Part shown: positions 43,867 through 51,444 of the stretch, piece after piece
How positions within the stretch are numbered: the first letter of the stretch is position 1
Layout: each line of letters starts with the position of its first letter
NCBI RefSeq assembly: GCF_019511605.1
Contig: NZ_JAEUAV010000002.1
Location: forward strand, 186,001-250,000
Direction of reading: 5' to 3'
DNA length: 64,000 nt
Source of the DNA: Paraburkholderia phenoliruptrix
GTDB taxonomy: Bacteria; Pseudomonadota; Gammaproteobacteria; Burkholderiales; Burkholderiaceae
Notes under the pieces: model-generated
What the model saw: only the letters and a program-made list of their open reading frames with translations
Databases searched by the model: none
What the model was told of the DNA's origin: nothing
Position numbers and translations under genes: made by a program

Positions 43867-46017
43867 ATGACCCTCACCCAGCCGCTCGCTTCATCAATCG
43901 CACAACTGAACCAGCAGGCAATGGCGCTCTATTCGAGCGACGATTTTGCCGCGGCATTGTCGACTGTGCTGCCTGCGATAGAGCATGACGAAAGCACGCT
44001 GGACGATGCGGCGCTTCATGCGCTGGCCGACGCGCTGAATATCGCGGGCGCTTCGTCATGCCGTCTCGGTCAACTGGACGATGCGGAACGCCACTGGCGC
44101 CGATGCCTGCGCATGATGCCCGGCTACGTCGAGGTGTATGAAAGTTTTGGCGCATTGCTCAAGGCGCGCGGCCACCTGACTGCGGCGAAGGCAATTTACC
44201 GCCGACTCATCGCACTGCAGCCGAACCACGCGGACGCTCACAATCAGCTCGGCGCGGTGCTGCACGCACAGGGTCAGCACGAGGAGGCTGAGAAGTCATA
44301 TCGTCACGCGCTCGCGCTTCGTCCAGAGCATGCGGAAGCGCACTATAACCTCGGCGTAGTGCTGCACGCGCTGCGGCGCCTCGATGAAGCGGAAGCCGCC
44401 TATCGCGAGACGCTGCGCCTGTTGCCGGCGCACGCGCAGGCGCACAACAATCTGGGCAACGTGTTAATGGATCTGGGCCGCGTTGCGCAAGCAGACGCTG
44501 CGTATCGCGACGCGCTCGTCGTCAGGCCGCAATATCCAGAAGCGTTGAATAACCTCGCGGGCGCGCTGAAGGCGGCAAACCGCCTGACCGAGGCCGAACT
44601 TGCCTGCCGGCTTGCGTTGACCTTGCGCCCGGATTACGCCGAAGCGTACGTCAATCTAGGCGCGACCCTCACCGATCTCGCTCGCCTCGCCGAGGCTGAA
44701 GCAGCATACCGGAAGGCTATTGTGCTTCGCGCCGACTACGCAGAGGCGCATTACAACCTTGGCGTCACGCTGTTCAAACTCGAGCGCCTGGGCGAGGCCG
44801 CTGCCGCTTATCGTGAGGCGGTGCGCTTGCGTCCCGACATTGCGGCCGCCCATAACAATCTGGGCTGTGTGTTGCGCGTGCTCGACAGGTTGGCGGAGGC
44901 CGTCGAGTCCTTTAAACAGGCGCTATCGCTTCAACCGGAACTCGCCGAAGCGCATTACAACCTCGGTTCGGCACTCGCGCAACTGGGGCGTTTTCCGGAG
45001 TCGGAAAGCGCTTATCGCCGCGCGCTCGCGTTGCGCAACGATTACCATGATGCGCGCTTCGGCCTCGCTGTGTTGTTGCTCGGACAAGGGCGCTTCGAGG
45101 AGGGCTGGCGGCTTTACGAGTGCCGCTATGAGCACCCGGCTTTCGTGCATCGACACACTGCTGAGCGGCTTGCCTGTGTGCACTGGCAGGGCGATGCGCT
45201 GTCGGGACGCTCGTTGCTGGTCTGGCAGGAAGACGGTCTCGGCGACATGCTGCAATTCAGCCGCTATTTCGCGTTGTTGAAAGCACAGGGTGCCGCGCAT
45301 ATCACGTTTGCCTGCGCACCCGCGCTGCACAGGTTGATGGCCCGTGTCGACGGCGTCGACGCGGTGCTCGATCACGACACCGCAGCAGCCCGCGCTGCTA
45401 CTTACGATTGCTGGACGAGCCTCCTGAGTGCGCCGCTTCATCTGCGCACGACGATCGACACCATTGCCCGACCCGTCAGACTTACGGCCGACGCTTCGCT
45501 CGTTGAAAAGTGGCGGCCCTTGCTCGACACATCGCCACCGGGCCGCAGAATCGGGCTCGTGTGGAAGGGCAATGCGCGGCACCACAACGACATCAACCGT
45601 TCTATTCCGTCGCTTACCACACTCGCGCCGCTGTGGAGCGTGGCCGGCCTCAGCTTCGTGAGTCTGCAAAAAGGGCAGGGCGAAGACGAAGCGAGCAACC
45701 CGCCCGCTGCTCAGCCCTTGCTACATGTGGGTTCGATGGTGACCGATCTCGCCGACAGCGCCGCAATCGTCGCGCAACTCGATCTGGTGATTTGCGTGGA
45801 CACCTGCATCGCGCATCTCGCTGCGTCGCTCGGCAAGCCATGCTGGGTGATGCTGCCGGAGAAAGATGTGGACTGGCGCTGGATGCACGCGCGCAGCGAT
45901 TCGCCGTGGTATCCGCACACGCTGCGGCTATTTCGCCGCGACAAAGGCGAAGATTGGGCGGCGACGGTGGAGAGAGTGAAGCAGGCGTGTGCCGCGCGAT
46001 TCGGCGTGCGCGCCTGA
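43867..46017 (+). CDS. TPR-repeat protein with GT9-like glycosyltransferase domain
   Basis: 716 residues. About 75-430 are ten TPR units of 34 residues, typified by HYNLGVVLHALRRLDEAEAA and AHNNLGNVLMDLGR. The C-terminal half (about 470-700) resembles heptosyltransferase-like (GT9) enzymes: SLLVWQEDGLGDMLQFSRYF, RRIGLVWKGNARHHND and VDTCIAHLAASLGKPCWVML. The protein is probably cytoplasmic and acts on a protein or glycan with its TPR array as scaffold. This TPR-GT9 pairing is known near flagellar or LPS modification loci, but no such genes are adjacent here. ATG 43867 is chosen; an upstream in-frame ATG at 43801 also exists and neither has a strong site. Confidence 0.8.
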   Translation: MTLTQPLASSIAQLNQQAMALYSSDDFAAALSTVLPAIEHDESTLDDAALHALADALNIAGASSCRLGQLDDAERHWRRCLRMMPGYVEVYESFGALLKARGHLTAAKAIYRRLIALQPNHADAHNQLGAVLHAQGQHEEAEKSYRHALALRPEHAEAHYNLGVVLHALRRLDEAEAAYRETLRLLPAHAQAHNNLGNVLMDLGRVAQADAAYRDALVVRPQYPEALNNLAGALKAANRLTEAELACRLALTLRPDYAEAYVNLGATLTDLARLAEAEAAYRKAIVLRADYAEAHYNLGVTLFKLERLGEAAAAYREAVRLRPDIAAAHNNLGCVLRVLDRLAEAVESFKQALSLQPELAEAHYNLGSALAQLGRFPESESAYRRALALRNDYHDARFGLAVLLLGQGRFEEGWRLYECRYEHPAFVHRHTAERLACVHWQGDALSGRSLLVWQEDGLGDMLQFSRYFALLKAQGAAHITFACAPALHRLMARVDGVDAVLDHDTAAARAATYDCWTSLLSAPLHLRTTIDTIARPVRLTADASLVEKWRPLLDTSPPGRRIGLVWKGNARHHNDINRSIPSLTTLAPLWSVAGLSFVSLQKGQGEDEASNPPAAQPLLHVGSMVTDLADSAAIVAQLDLVICVDTCIAHLAASLGKPCWVMLPEKDVDWRWMHARSDSPWYPHTLRLFRRDKGEDWAATVERVKQACAARFGVRA

Positions 46018-46044
46018 CTGCTGCCCGGCCCCCACGGCCGCGAG

Positions 46045-46461
46045 CTATCCGGCGCGTTTAGGCTTCGATTTCTTGCCTGCCGTGTTGAGTGCAATCGCCG
46101 CATGAATCAGGGACTTGAACGCGTCGGCGTCGAGTTCTTCACCCTCGCGAATGTCGATTGCTCGCCTCGCATTACCGTCCAGGCTCGAGTTGAACAATTT
46201 TGCCGGGTCTTCGAGCGAAGCACCCTTCAGGAACGTCAGCTTGACGACCGACTTGTACGACTCGCCGGTACAAATGATTCCATCGTGCGACCAGACAGGC
46301 GTGCCCATCCACTTCCATTCTTCCAGAACGTCGGGATCGGCCTCGTGGATGAGCTTGCGTATTCTGCTCAGCGTCGCACCGCGCCAGTCCGCGAGATCGG
46401 CAATTCTTTTGTCGATCAGTTCCGAGGCTGGCAGCGCTTGCGTCGAGGTCGATCTGCTCAT
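46045..46461 (-). CDS. DUF1801 domain-containing protein
   Basis: 138 residues, soluble, YdhG-like. The motif LIHEADPDVLEEWKWMGTPV and later VKLTFLKGASLEDPAKLFN are characteristic of DUF1801. The C-terminus is Lys-rich. Third gene of the ArsR-SRPBCC-DUF1801 cluster, 24 bp behind the SRPBCC gene, a grouping often seen in Burkholderiales. Biochemical role not established; a small hydrophobic-ligand-binding or stress-related function is only a guess. Confidence 0.87.
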   Translation of the reverse strand: MSRSTSTQALPASELIDKRIADLADWRGATLSRIRKLIHEADPDVLEEWKWMGTPVWSHDGIICTGESYKSVVKLTFLKGASLEDPAKLFNSSLDGNARRAIDIREGEELDADAFKSLIHAAIALNTAGKKSKPKRAG

Positions 46462-46485
46462 ATTGCTCTCCTAAGCTTTGGCGGT

Positions 46486-47013
46486 TCAAAGACCGAACTG
46501 CTTTGCGTATTCGGTGTTCAGGCGCGGCCATTCGAACTTCATCGCGTCGCCCGCAACGATACGTCCAAGCGGATCGCCGGCAAGCAAATGATCCAGCACG
46601 TCGAAGCAGATGTGCCAGCCTGCCGCGCCCATCGAAATAAACTTGCGGTCGATGCTATGCCACAGCGTCAGTCGCGTACCGTCGCCAAGCGGCTGCAGTT
46701 GCCAGCGCAGACTGTTGTCGCCCCAGCGGTATTCGAGCAGATTCGGCGCGTCGGCGCGCGTCACCTCGGTTTCGGAGACTTGAGGTGTAGGGGTGCCGAC
46801 CGTGGAAAGATTGACGGGACCAACCGATGCGAGGCTATGGTCCGCATCGAACGGCGCCCACTCGCGCAGACTTGCTGGGTCGGTCAGCGCGTGCCACACC
46901 CTTTCCGGAGAATGGCGCAACTCGCGCACGAGCACGAGCGTCCACGTGTCTGCGTCTTTCTGAATGTGTGCGCCGGCGGCAGGGCCGGGCCTGTATGAAT
47001 CGCGATTGCTCAT
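46486..47013 (-). CDS. SRPBCC/AHSA1-like domain protein
   Basis: 175 residues, cytoplasmic, with the START-like fold of the AHSA1 group. Typical segments are LVLVRELRHSPERVWHALTD, ADAPNLLEYRWGDNSLRWQL, LTLWHSIDRKFISMGAAGWH and a C-terminal helix. The fold binds hydrophobic ligands. Its start overlaps the stop of the ArsR gene (ATGA at 47010-47013), so translation is coupled and expression is likely controlled by the ArsR repressor. It precedes the DUF1801 gene. Confidence 0.88.
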   Translation of the reverse strand: MSNRDSYRPGPAAGAHIQKDADTWTLVLVRELRHSPERVWHALTDPASLREWAPFDADHSLASVGPVNLSTVGTPTPQVSETEVTRADAPNLLEYRWGDNSLRWQLQPLGDGTRLTLWHSIDRKFISMGAAGWHICFDVLDHLLAGDPLGRIVAGDAMKFEWPRLNTEYAKQFGL

Positions 47014-47345
47014 CGTTTTCTCTCCTTACGGCGTGGTGCGGGATGAGTTTGATCGAGGTGACGCTCCAAAGCGTCCAGATGAACCGACCAGAAGCGTCGG
47101 AATGGCGCGAGCCATGCGTCGATTTCCATGAGCGGCTCGGGCTTGATGCGGTACACGCGCCGCTGCGCTTCCACGCGCGACTCCACGAAGCCGGCCTCGC
47201 GCAGCACGCGCAAATGTTTGGAAACCGAGGGCTGTGAAAGGTTGAGCTGCTCCTCGATGTCGCCCACGGACCGCTCCGAAGATGCAAGCAGGCTGAGAAT
47301 GGCGCGACGGCTAGGCTCGGCGATGATGGCGAAAGTTGAGTCCAT
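47010..47345 (-). CDS. ArsR-family winged-helix repressor
   Basis: 111 residues, start at 47345. Helix-turn-helix about 10-75: FAIIAEPSRRAILSLLASSE, IEEQLNLSQPSVSKHLRVLR, then AGFVESRVEAQRRVYRI as wing. The C-terminal helix and KERKR tail are typical of the SdpR-like ArsR group. No metal-binding Cys pair as in CzrA/ArsR is seen, so the signal is probably not a metal. It is first in an operon with SRPBCC and DUF1801 genes, and a palindrome 7 bp upstream (47352-47373) is its probable own operator. Confidence 0.9.
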   Translation of the reverse strand: MDSTFAIIAEPSRRAILSLLASSERSVGDIEEQLNLSQPSVSKHLRVLREAGFVESRVEAQRRVYRIKPEPLMEIDAWLAPFRRFWSVHLDALERHLDQTHPAPRRKERKR

Positions 47346-47351
47346 AGTGTT

Positions 47352-47373
47352 TATATACCTCGCTAGGCATATA
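47352..47373. promoter_or_regulatory. ArsR operator overlapping the promoter
   Basis: TATATACCT-CGCT-AGGCATATA, a 9+4+9 inverted repeat with one mismatch, placed 7 bases upstream of the ArsR start codon and the only AT-rich block in the region. Position and symmetry suggest autoregulation. Confidence 0.6.
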
Positions 47374-47426
47374 CGTGTCAAGCCGGGGCTGCGAGTGCAA
47401 GCGCGTGTCGATTCGCGCAGGCGGCC

Positions 47427-48326
47427 TTAACTTCGCTTCGTGCTGTGGGGCCGCTTGCTCTTCATCTCTGCCTGCACGAACGCGACGAAGCATTTCACGA
47501 CCGCGTCGTCACGCGCGCTTTGCCACGTGAGGCCGACGCGCCAGCGGGCGCCGGGTCCTGTCAAGGGAAGCACTCGTGCATCGCGCAACAGGTACTGCAC
47601 ACGCGAGGGCAGAAACGCGGCACCGACGCCCGCGGCGACACTGGCAAGTACTGTCTGTATGTCGTCCGTCTGCTGGATGACGTTCGGCACGAACCGGTGT
47701 GCCGCGCACCACCGGTCCACCTGTGCTGCGAGGCCTGGACCGCGTCCGCGCGCGAGTGCAATGAAGCCTGGTTCATTCAGTTCGTTCAGATCGGACGGAA
47801 TACGCTTCCAGCGCGCATGCTGCGGAACAGCCAGACCCAGCGCTTCGTCGATCATGGGAAACGAGCAGAGGCCTGCGTCGGCCGGCAAGCGCAAGAAGCC
47901 CACCTCGAGCTTGCCGGAAAGAAGCCGCCGCGTTTGCTCCGCCGACGAGAGGTCGTTCAGCGTGACGCTGACGTTCGGATAGCGCTTGCGAAAATCGGCG
48001 ACCAGTTGCGGGACCTCGGTCAATGTGGAGAGCCCGAGGCCAATGCGCAAAAATCCCCGCGCGCCGCTGCTGGCTTCGCGGGCTCGCGCGAGCACTTCGT
48101 CAGCATCGCGAACCAGCGCTTGTGCGTCTGCCAGAAAGCCCGCGCCGAAAGTCGTGAGCTCTGCACCGTGCCGCCCGCGCTCGAAGAGGCGTGCTCCGAG
48201 GCTCGCTTCCAATGCGGCGATCTGCTTGCTAAGAGCCGGTTGGCTCACGCACAAAAGCTCGGCCGCCTGGCCGAAATGACGCAATTCGGTGACTGTCAGG
48301 AATGCTCGCAGGAGTTTTAATTCCAT
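47427..48326 (-). CDS. LysR family transcriptional regulator
   Basis: 299 residues. N-terminal winged helix about 1-60 (MELKLLRAFLTVTELRHFGQ, SQPALSKQIAALEASLGARL), effector domain about 90-290 with LRIGLGLSTLTEVPQLVADF at its start. Normal length. Divergent from the nitrilase-fold gene with 61 bp between, the arrangement of a LysR regulator and its target. Effector unknown. Confidence 0.9.
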   Translation of the reverse strand: MELKLLRAFLTVTELRHFGQAAELLCVSQPALSKQIAALEASLGARLFERGRHGAELTTFGAGFLADAQALVRDADEVLARAREASSGARGFLRIGLGLSTLTEVPQLVADFRKRYPNVSVTLNDLSSAEQTRRLLSGKLEVGFLRLPADAGLCSFPMIDEALGLAVPQHARWKRIPSDLNELNEPGFIALARGRGPGLAAQVDRWCAAHRFVPNVIQQTDDIQTVLASVAAGVGAAFLPSRVQYLLRDARVLPLTGPGARWRVGLTWQSARDDAVVKCFVAFVQAEMKSKRPHSTKRS

Positions 48327-48387
48327 TCTGTTCGGTAATCGAATGCATCAAAAGTTTCATTTTACGTATCGATAGCCGTCCGGTCCA

Positions 48388-49446
48388 ATGATGCTGTTCT
48401 TGTGTTGTGGGGCCGTGAACATGCCGTCTTCGACTGCTTCATCGTTTCGCGTTGCATCTGTTCCAGTTGTTTCGTGTCGCGGCGAAACCGCGCATAACGT
48501 GGCGCGCGTTGCGGAATGGCTTACGCTCGCGGCTTCGCAGAATGTCGACCTCGTGGTCTTTCCCGAGGCTTGCATTAGCGGCTACGCGAGCATGGCGAAG
48601 TTGAGCCGCGCCGAATTGAATGCACTTGCACAGACGCTGGACGGTCCTGCTATGCGAGCCGTTGCGGATGCAGTGGAGCGAACGGGTGTCGGAGCCGGTG
48701 TGGGGTTCGTCGAGCGAGCAACAAACGGGCAGTTCTTCAACAGCTACATGGTGTGTCTGCCGGGCGGGGTGCGCCACTGCCACAGAAAGCTGCATGCGAC
48801 CGAGCATCCGCGTATCGTCAGTGGCGATCGCTTCACCGTGTTCGATGTGTCGGCGGATATTCGCATCGGTATCTTGATCGGCGCGGACAATTATGTGGTC
48901 GAGAATGTGCGCATGACCGCGCTGATGGGCGCGACGCTGCTGCTCGCGCCGCATCGAAGCTATGGTTTCGACGACCAACGCGGCAAGCACGCGCACCCGG
49001 TGTCGAGACAGCAGGCGCTTGAGTGTAAATCAGGCACAAAGGCGGCGTATCGTGCGGAGCCTGAGAATTCGGGCGAATGGTTGCGCCGCTGGCTGCCTGC
49101 GCGTGCCGTCGACAATGGAATGTTCGTCGTGTTCAGCGATGGCGCGGAGCTTGCGCGAGAGAACCAGCCGGCCGGCACGGCGATGATAGTCGACCCATTT
49201 GGCCGGATATTGGCGAGCACGGCTGAAGGCGAAGCGTCAGGCGCTTTAGTGCACGCCGCGCTCGATGCCACGCTGGTAAGGGTTAGCCCTGGCCGCGAAT
49301 GGCTTGCGGCGCGCAGACCGGATCTTTACGGAGCGTTGAGCCGCATCGGCTCGAATCACGTCGAGTTCGATGCGCGAGCGGTGTCGGCAAAAGGCGCGGT
49401 TGCACTGTCGTTCGCGCAGGTTCGGCGCAACGGCGTCATCGGTTGA
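48388..49446 (+). CDS. nitrilase-superfamily (carbon-nitrogen hydrolase) protein lacking the catalytic Cys
   Basis: 352 residues with the alpha-beta-beta-alpha nitrilase fold. Catalytic Glu60 in VVFPEACISGY and Lys134 in HRKLHATEHP are present, but where the nucleophile stands in the family (LICYD) this protein reads ILIGADNYV with Gly165 and Ala166. The Glu, Lys, Asp167 and surrounding motif are otherwise preserved. It may therefore be a pseudo-hydrolase with a binding or regulatory role, or use another residue. Starts at 48388 or 48421 are possible. Divergent from the LysR gene, which probably regulates it. Confidence 0.8.
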   Translation: MMLFLCCGAVNMPSSTASSFRVASVPVVSCRGETAHNVARVAEWLTLAASQNVDLVVFPEACISGYASMAKLSRAELNALAQTLDGPAMRAVADAVERTGVGAGVGFVERATNGQFFNSYMVCLPGGVRHCHRKLHATEHPRIVSGDRFTVFDVSADIRIGILIGADNYVVENVRMTALMGATLLLAPHRSYGFDDQRGKHAHPVSRQQALECKSGTKAAYRAEPENSGEWLRRWLPARAVDNGMFVVFSDGAELARENQPAGTAMIVDPFGRILASTAEGEASGALVHAALDATLVRVSPGREWLAARRPDLYGALSRIGSNHVEFDARAVSAKGAVALSFAQVRRNGVIG

Positions 49447-49476
49447 TGCACCCGGCGCTTGCGCCTTTTCAGCTCG

Positions 49477-49620
49477 TTATTCCGCGATTGAGAACCGCGC
49501 CGGACGGCTTTGCGCCGATTTGGCAGGACGCTCGACGCGCGCGGTGGCGCCGCGAATGAACAGCACCGCGCAGAACGCGACCATTGCCCAGATGCAGAAA
49601 ATTACCGTCAAAGCGCTCAT
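49477..49620 (-). CDS. small single-TM protein (47 aa)
   Basis: 47 residues. MSALTVIFCIWAMVAFCAVL begins one membrane helix (about 3-22), followed by a basic tail (RGATARVERPAKSAQSRPAR). A weak GAGA ribosome site precedes the ATG. It lies 58 bp downstream of the 96-residue gene on the same strand, so they may be co-transcribed. Function unknown; the N-out/C-in positive-tail layout fits a small membrane protein rather than a random frame. Confidence 0.5.
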   Translation of the reverse strand: MSALTVIFCIWAMVAFCAVLFIRGATARVERPAKSAQSRPARFSIAE

Positions 49621-49678
49621 TTCGTGTCTCGAAGATTGGAAACCGCTGTCGTTATGGTTGGCCTTGCAAAGAGGCCGG

Positions 49679-49969
49679 TTAGTGCATCGTGGGCTGGTCG
49701 GTGCCGCTGGAAAGAAGCTCGGCGATCAGCCGCGTGGCGAGTCCAAGCTGTTGTTCCAGTGACGCACGGGCCGCGTGTACCGCTGTATCGTCGCCGCGTG
49801 CCGCTGCATTGTACGTCTGTGTGGCGAGGCGCAACACATTTTGCGAAGCAATGTGCAGGCCCTGCATGGTCCGCGGGTCGCCGACAGGCACCGCGTCGCC
49901 GAGCTCGGCCGACGCCGGCTCAGGGAAGTTTTCGTCGAACTGGCGATTCGGGCGATGACGGAAAGACAT
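49679..49969 (-). CDS. hypothetical protein (96 aa)
   Basis: 96 residues, start at 49969 behind AAGGAGC. Soluble, Pro/Arg-rich at the N-terminus (MSFRHRPNRQFDENFPEPAS) with a helical C-terminal half (QGLHIASQNVLRLATQTYNA and ASLEQQLGLATRLIAELLSS). An upstream in-frame ATG would add 39 residues without a good site. Not recognised. The helical part resembles phasin-like small proteins in spacing of hydrophobics, but this is a weak impression. Confidence 0.55.
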   Translation of the reverse strand: MSFRHRPNRQFDENFPEPASAELGDAVPVGDPRTMQGLHIASQNVLRLATQTYNAAARGDDTAVHAARASLEQQLGLATRLIAELLSSGTDQPTMH

Positions 49970-50325
49970 CTGAAGCTCCTTGCGCGGTGTGAGCAATCCG
50001 GGGCGATTCATCTGATTGCGACGATGCCAGTGTGCGCCGCGCACCCGAACTTCAATTTGTGGAATAGAGGCCGTTTTGGAGGGCAATAGGACCGATGGGC
50101 TGCGGGCGCGCTTTTGTCTGCTGAAAGCGGGCCAAAATGGGCTTTGGTCCAGCGCATTGCTGCAACGCGCAGCGCTGCCGGGTGCGCGACGGCCGGCAGG
50201 CCCAAACGCCGTTGTCCCAACGTTACCGATAAAGAGATTAGATGCCCATGCGGGTCGCTTTAGGTGCTCGATCCACCGGTGCGAAATTTACAATGTGAGC
50301 CGCACATTAGCGTTGGAGACCCGCG
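49970..50325. other. intergenic region before galD
   Basis: 356 bp between a divergent small gene and galD. It should hold promoters in both directions. galD is preceded by GTTGGAG. No clear palindrome, hairpin or repeat was found; frames here are short and unrecognisable. Confidence 0.4.
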
Positions 50326-51438
50326 ATGTCAGGTCGCACACAGACCCGCATTCCCTGCATGATGATTCGTGGCGGCACCTCGAAAGGCGCGTTTTTCATG
50401 GCGTCCGATCTGCCCGCCGACTCAGCGGAGCGCGACCGCGTTCTGCTCGCCGTAATGGGGTCGCCCGACCCGCGCCAGATCGACGGTATCGGCGGCGCCG
50501 ATCCGCTCACCAGCAAGGTGGCGATCATTTCCCGCTCGTCGCGCAAGGATGCGGACGTCGATTACCTGTTCGCTCAAGTCGTCGTCAACGAGGCGCGCGT
50601 CGATTTCGGCCAGAACTGCGGCAACATCCTGGCGGGCGTGGGTCCCTTTGCGATCGAGCGCGGACTTGTTGCACCGCAAGACGGCAGCACGCGCGTGGCC
50701 ATCCACATGGTCAACACGGGGCAGATTGCGGTGGCAACGGTCAGTACGCCGGAATGTCGCGTCACGTATGAAGGCGACTCGCGCATCGACGGTGTGCCGG
50801 GCCACGCGGCGCCGATTCCACTAGAATTCAGGGACACGGCTGGTTCGACATGCGGCGCGCTGTTGCCGACGGGTCGACTAAAAAACACGGTAGAAGGCGT
50901 GGAAGTGACGTGCATCGACAACGGCATGCCGCTCGTGCTGATGCGAGCGCACGATCTGCAGCGTACCGGTTACGAAACCCGCGAGGAACTCGACGCGGAC
51001 GAGGAACTGAAGGCGCGCATCGAAAAGATTCGCCTGGCCGTGGGTCCGATGATGAACCTCGGCGACGTGAGCGCACGCACGGTGCCGAAGATGTGCCTCG
51101 TCGCGGAGCCGCGCAACGGCGGCACCATTTCTACGCGCAGCTTTATTCCGCACCGCTGCCACGCCTCCATTGGCGTGCTGGGCGCGGTCAGCGTGGCAAC
51201 CGCTGCGGTGTTGCCCGGTACGGTATGCGATGGGCTCGCGAAGGTCGATGCAGAAGGTGCACACAAGCGCGTATCTGTCGAGCATCCGACCGGCGAGTTC
51301 ACTGTCGAGCTCACGCTCGGCGGCGAGCGCGATTACCCCGAAGTGTTGAGTGCGGCGCTGTTGCGCACCGCGCGCTGGCTGTTCGACGGCGTGGTAGGCG
51401 TTCCTGCTTCGGTGTGGGAGCCTCGGGCCTTTGCGTGA
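50326..51438 (+). CDS. galD: 4-oxalomesaconate tautomerase, PrpF family
   Basis: Isomerises the ring-cleavage product 4-oxalomesaconate between keto and enol forms in gallate/protocatechuate 4,5-cleavage. 370 residues, soluble. Family motifs are IPCMMIRGGTSKGAFF, IDGIGGADPLTSKVAII, FGQNCGNILAGVGPFAIE and NGMPLVLMRAHDL, as in PrpF and GalD. Placed upstream of regulators and the LigB/LigA dioxygenase genes, which favours GalD over methylaconitate isomerase PrpF (the propionate role). Start behind GTTGGAG. Confidence 0.85.
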   Translation: MSGRTQTRIPCMMIRGGTSKGAFFMASDLPADSAERDRVLLAVMGSPDPRQIDGIGGADPLTSKVAIISRSSRKDADVDYLFAQVVVNEARVDFGQNCGNILAGVGPFAIERGLVAPQDGSTRVAIHMVNTGQIAVATVSTPECRVTYEGDSRIDGVPGHAAPIPLEFRDTAGSTCGALLPTGRLKNTVEGVEVTCIDNGMPLVLMRAHDLQRTGYETREELDADEELKARIEKIRLAVGPMMNLGDVSARTVPKMCLVAEPRNGGTISTRSFIPHRCHASIGVLGAVSVATAAVLPGTVCDGLAKVDAEGAHKRVSVEHPTGEFTVELTLGGERDYPEVLSAALLRTARWLFDGVVGVPASVWEPRAFA

Positions 51439-51444
51439 ACGCGG

